Shown: in pieces, positions 6,033 through 7,561 of the stretch
How the letters are laid out: every line of letters begins with the position of its first letter
Numbering within the stretch: the stretch's first letter is position 1
DNA from: JAAFHS01 sp046049665
GTDB taxonomy: Bacteria; Pseudomonadota; Alphaproteobacteria; Rhodobacterales; Rhodobacteraceae
Direction: 5' to 3'
NCBI GenBank assembly: GCA_046049665.1
Contig: JBJOQW010000151.1
Span: 1 to 7,561, forward strand
Length of the DNA stretch: 7,561 bases
Notes under the pieces: model-generated
Databases searched by the model: none
Seen by the model: the letters and a program-made list of their open reading frames with translations, nothing else
What the model was told of the DNA's origin: nothing
Position numbers and translations under genes: made by a program

Positions 6033-6347
6033 ATGCCGCTCGACCATACCTATGCCGCGCTGATGGACCCGACCCGCCGCGCAATCCTTGAGACCTTGGC
6101 GCAGGGGCCCGCGCCTGTGAGCCTGTTGTCGCAACCCTTTGATATCTCGGCCCCCGCAATCTCGCGCCACCTGAAGGTGCTAGAGGCGGCAGGGCTGATC
6201 ACCAACCAACGCGACGGCAAGGGCCGCCTCTGCGCCCTGCACCCTGCCCCGTTGGCCGAGGCGCGGACATGGCTGGATTTTCAAACCCGGTTCTGGAACG
6301 GCAGCTTTGACCGTCTGGATGCCCTGCTTGGGAAAGACCCCGCATGA
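6033..6347 (+). CDS. ArsR-family winged-helix transcriptional regulator
   Basis: A 104-aa DNA-binding protein, the usual length for single-domain ArsR/SmtB regulators. MDPTRRAILETLAQGP (11-26) is the characteristic first-helix signature. The helix-turn-helix runs about 27-56 with recognition segment SAPAISRHLKVLEAAGL (39-55), and the wing is around NQRDGKGRLCALH (58-70). The ELCVCDL metal site of arsenic/cadmium sensors is absent and C67 is the only cysteine, so metal sensing by that site is unlikely. The C-terminal W80...FQTRFWNGSFDRLDALL belongs to the subgroup that usually precedes SRPBCC genes. AAGGAG lies 6 nt before the ATG. Its stop overlaps the next start (ATGA), so the two are translationally coupled. 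It probably represses its own operon through the inverted repeat at 5989-6016; the inducer is unknown. Confidence 0.92.
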   Translation: MPLDHTYAALMDPTRRAILETLAQGPAPVSLLSQPFDISAPAISRHLKVLEAAGLITNQRDGKGRLCALHPAPLAEARTWLDFQTRFWNGSFDRLDALLGKDPA

Positions 6348-6763
6348 CCCACACCCTGACCATCCACCGCCAGTTCGCAGTCCCGCCCGCCCGGGTCTAT
6401 GCCGCCTGGACAACGCCCGCGCTGTTTGCGCAATGGATCGGCCCGGTCGGCGTGCCCTGCGACCTGATCGCGATGGACGCGACCGAAGGCGGCGCGTTTC
6501 TGCTGGACATGAACCTGCCCGATGGCCGGGTCATCCATGTCGCCGGGCGGTTCACCCTGCTGCGCCCGACCGACCGTATCGACTTTGACTGGGGCGCGGC
6601 GGACGGGTCGGTCACCACGACTGCGACTGTGCTGTTGCGCGCCACGGCGACAGGCACCGAGATGGAGTTTCTGCACCACCTGCCCGACGCCGCCATGGCC
6701 GCGTCGCATGCCGATGGATGGGGCAGCGCCTTTGACAAACTGCAACAGGGATTGGAGACCTGA
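6344..6763 (+). CDS. SRPBCC / AHSA1-type (activator of Hsp90 ATPase homologue-like) protein
   Basis: A 139-aa soluble protein of the START/Bet v 1-like SRPBCC fold, AHSA1 subgroup. Signatures are the first strand and helix IHRQFAVPPARVYAAWTTP (7-25), LFAQWIGP (27-34), a central GGAFLLDM (49-56) with HVAGRFTLLRPTDRIDFDW (65-83), and the closing helix HADGWGSAFDKLQQGL (122-137), which covers the hydrophobic cavity. The fold binds hydrophobic small ligands, but the ligand here is unknown. The bacterial proteins are not established Hsp90 co-chaperones despite the family name. Its ATG overlaps the ArsR stop by 4 nt, and this ArsR-SRPBCC pairing is a recurrent bacterial arrangement in which the SRPBCC protein may serve as effector or ligand binder. 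Complete and intact. Confidence 0.92.
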   Translation: MTHTLTIHRQFAVPPARVYAAWTTPALFAQWIGPVGVPCDLIAMDATEGGAFLLDMNLPDGRVIHVAGRFTLLRPTDRIDFDWGAADGSVTTTATVLLRATATGTEMEFLHHLPDAAMAASHADGWGSAFDKLQQGLET

Positions 6764-6764
6764 G

Positions 6765-7109
6765 ATGTCCTTTACCGGAAGCTGCCATTGCGGCGCGCTG
6801 CATTATGACTGCGATATTGACCCGGTCAGGGTAACAACCTGCAACTGTTCGATCTGCATCCGCAAAGGATCGGTGCTGCATTTCGTGGACGCGGGCGACG
6901 TGCGCCTGACTGCCGATCCCGCAGCGCTTGGCGTCTACCGCTTTCACCGCCACATCATCGCGCATCACTTTTGCAAGGTTTGTGGCGTAGCACCCTGGTC
7001 TGAAGTCACCCCCCCGAGCGGCGCGCGCAAGATCGCGCTGAACCTGCGGGCCAGCGGGGTGGATTTCGCGGGCCTGCCGGTATCAGAGTTCGACGGCGCC
7101 GCGATGTGA
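6765..7109 (+). CDS. GFA (CENP-V/glutathione-dependent formaldehyde-activating-like) zinc-binding protein
   Basis: A 114-aa protein with the full GFA-domain cysteine set: CHCG at C7/C9, CNCSIC at C26/C28/C31 and FCKVCG at C70/C73. These are the residues that bind the structural and second zinc in the family. The family is named for Paracoccus Gfa, proposed to speed S-hydroxymethylglutathione formation, but most members have no proven activity and a formaldehyde role should not be assumed. Start: GGAG at 6754-6757, inside the end of the SRPBCC gene, is 7 nt before the ATG, and only one base separates the upstream stop from this start. It is therefore the third gene of the operon, under ArsR control by position. 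The stop codon directly abuts that of the convergent lysyl-tRNA synthetase gene. Confidence 0.92.
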   Translation: MSFTGSCHCGALHYDCDIDPVRVTTCNCSICIRKGSVLHFVDAGDVRLTADPAALGVYRFHRHIIAHHFCKVCGVAPWSEVTPPSGARKIALNLRASGVDFAGLPVSEFDGAAM

Positions 7110-7561
7110 TCAGGCGGCCAGATCGCCCGCCAAGCCCCGGTCAATCAGCGCAATCGTCTCGTCCACGCCGTAAAGGGCGATGAACCCGCCAAAGCGCGGC
7201 CCCTCGCTGGCCCCCAGCAGCACCTCATACAGCGCCTTGAACCAGTCGCGCAGCGGCTCGAAACCATGCTCCTTGCCTACCGCAAAGACCATCGTCTGCA
7301 ACGCATCCGCGTCCAGGCCACCATCCCACGCCGCCAGCCGCCCCCGCAGATCAACCATCGCCGTCCGCTCTTGATCGGTCGGCAGACGGAACACCCGGCT
7401 CGGCGCAATCTTGTCGCGGAAATAGCGCACTGCGAATTCTGCCGCTGCATCCAGATCGGGGTTCGCCTCCGGGTTCGCATCCGGCGCATAGCGCTTGATA
7501 AACCCCCACAGCCCCTTGGCATCCTGCGCGCTTGATACTGCTGCAAGGTTCAACAGCATCG
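7110..7561 (-). CDS. lysS: Class I lysine--tRNA ligase, C-terminal part (5' end beyond the window)
   Basis: About 150 C-terminal residues are visible; the Rossmann catalytic domain with its HIGH/KMSKS motifs lies outside. The segment is the helical anticodon-binding (cage) region of the archaeal-type class I LysRS. It shows LLNLAAVSSAQDAKGLWGFI followed by the RYAPDA stretch, then GFEPLRDWFKALYEVLLGAS and a terminal GPRFGGFIALYGVDETIALI, the normal family ending. Class I LysRS (also called LysK) replaces the common class II enzyme in archaea and many alphaproteobacteria, including Rhodobacterales, which supports the taxonomic guess. It charges tRNA-Lys in the cytoplasm. The first ATG in the frame (7559) is internal, not the real start. 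The gene converges on the GFA gene with no gap. The N-terminal motifs cannot be checked here. Confidence 0.88.
   Translation of the reverse strand, partial: MLLNLAAVSSAQDAKGLWGFIKRYAPDANPEANPDLDAAAEFAVRYFRDKIAPSRVFRLPTDQERTAMVDLRGRLAAWDGGLDADALQTMVFAVGKEHGFEPLRDWFKALYEVLLGASEGPRFGGFIALYGVDETIALIDRGLAGDLAA

Noticed and set aside
6281..6968. Minus-strand open frames opposite the SRPBCC and GFA genes
   Set aside because: They are shadow frames. The plus-strand genes are tightly coupled, carry ribosome binding sites and have clear family signatures.

Overview
The window looks like a chromosomal segment of a Rhodobacterales (roseobacter-group) alphaproteobacterium. This is inferred from gene content and protein resemblance: a class I lysyl-tRNA synthetase, an acs gene followed by a DUF4212 symporter small subunit, a short HugZ-like protein, and a large right-handed beta-helix protein of a type I recognise from roseobacters. 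Coding DNA is GC-rich with strong C/G third positions, and intergenic gaps are locally AT-rich. There is no tRNA, rRNA, CRISPR array, transposase or integrase.

Layout. Positions 1-2127 (minus strand) hold acetyl-CoA synthetase followed by the first 30 codons of a DUF4212 sodium:solute symporter small subunit. Together they form an acetate uptake and activation module, with two stem-loops in the 80-bp gap. Positions 2128-2432 are an AT-rich divergent promoter region. Positions 2433-2921 (plus) encode a HugZ/pyridoxamine-phosphate-oxidase-like split-barrel protein. It ends at a strong hairpin shared with the convergent gene at 2972-5260 (minus), which encodes a 762-aa beta-helix (Pectate_lyase_3) protein without a signal peptide. 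Its upstream gap carries a near-consensus CtrA-type box and a complex inverted repeat. Positions 5493-5903 (minus) encode a secreted DUF4864 protein. A 129-bp divergent promoter region then leads into a tight plus-strand operon: an ArsR-family repressor (6033-6347), an AHSA1-type SRPBCC protein (6344-6763) and a GFA/CENP-V-type zinc protein (6765-7109). The window ends with the 3' part of a convergent class I lysine--tRNA ligase (7110-7561, minus). Its stop codon abuts that of the GFA gene inside one TGATCA palindrome.

How the parts fit. The acs/DUF4212 pair is ordinary carbon metabolism. The ArsR-SRPBCC-GFA trio looks like a small self-regulated stress or detoxification cassette of unknown substrate, with a palindromic operator candidate over its promoter. 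The most interesting item is the beta-helix protein. It resembles a phage-type tail spike or polysaccharide-binding fibre but stands alone among housekeeping genes. The best working idea is that it is a dispersed component of the chromosomal gene transfer agent, in line with the CtrA-like site in front of it; this remains inference.
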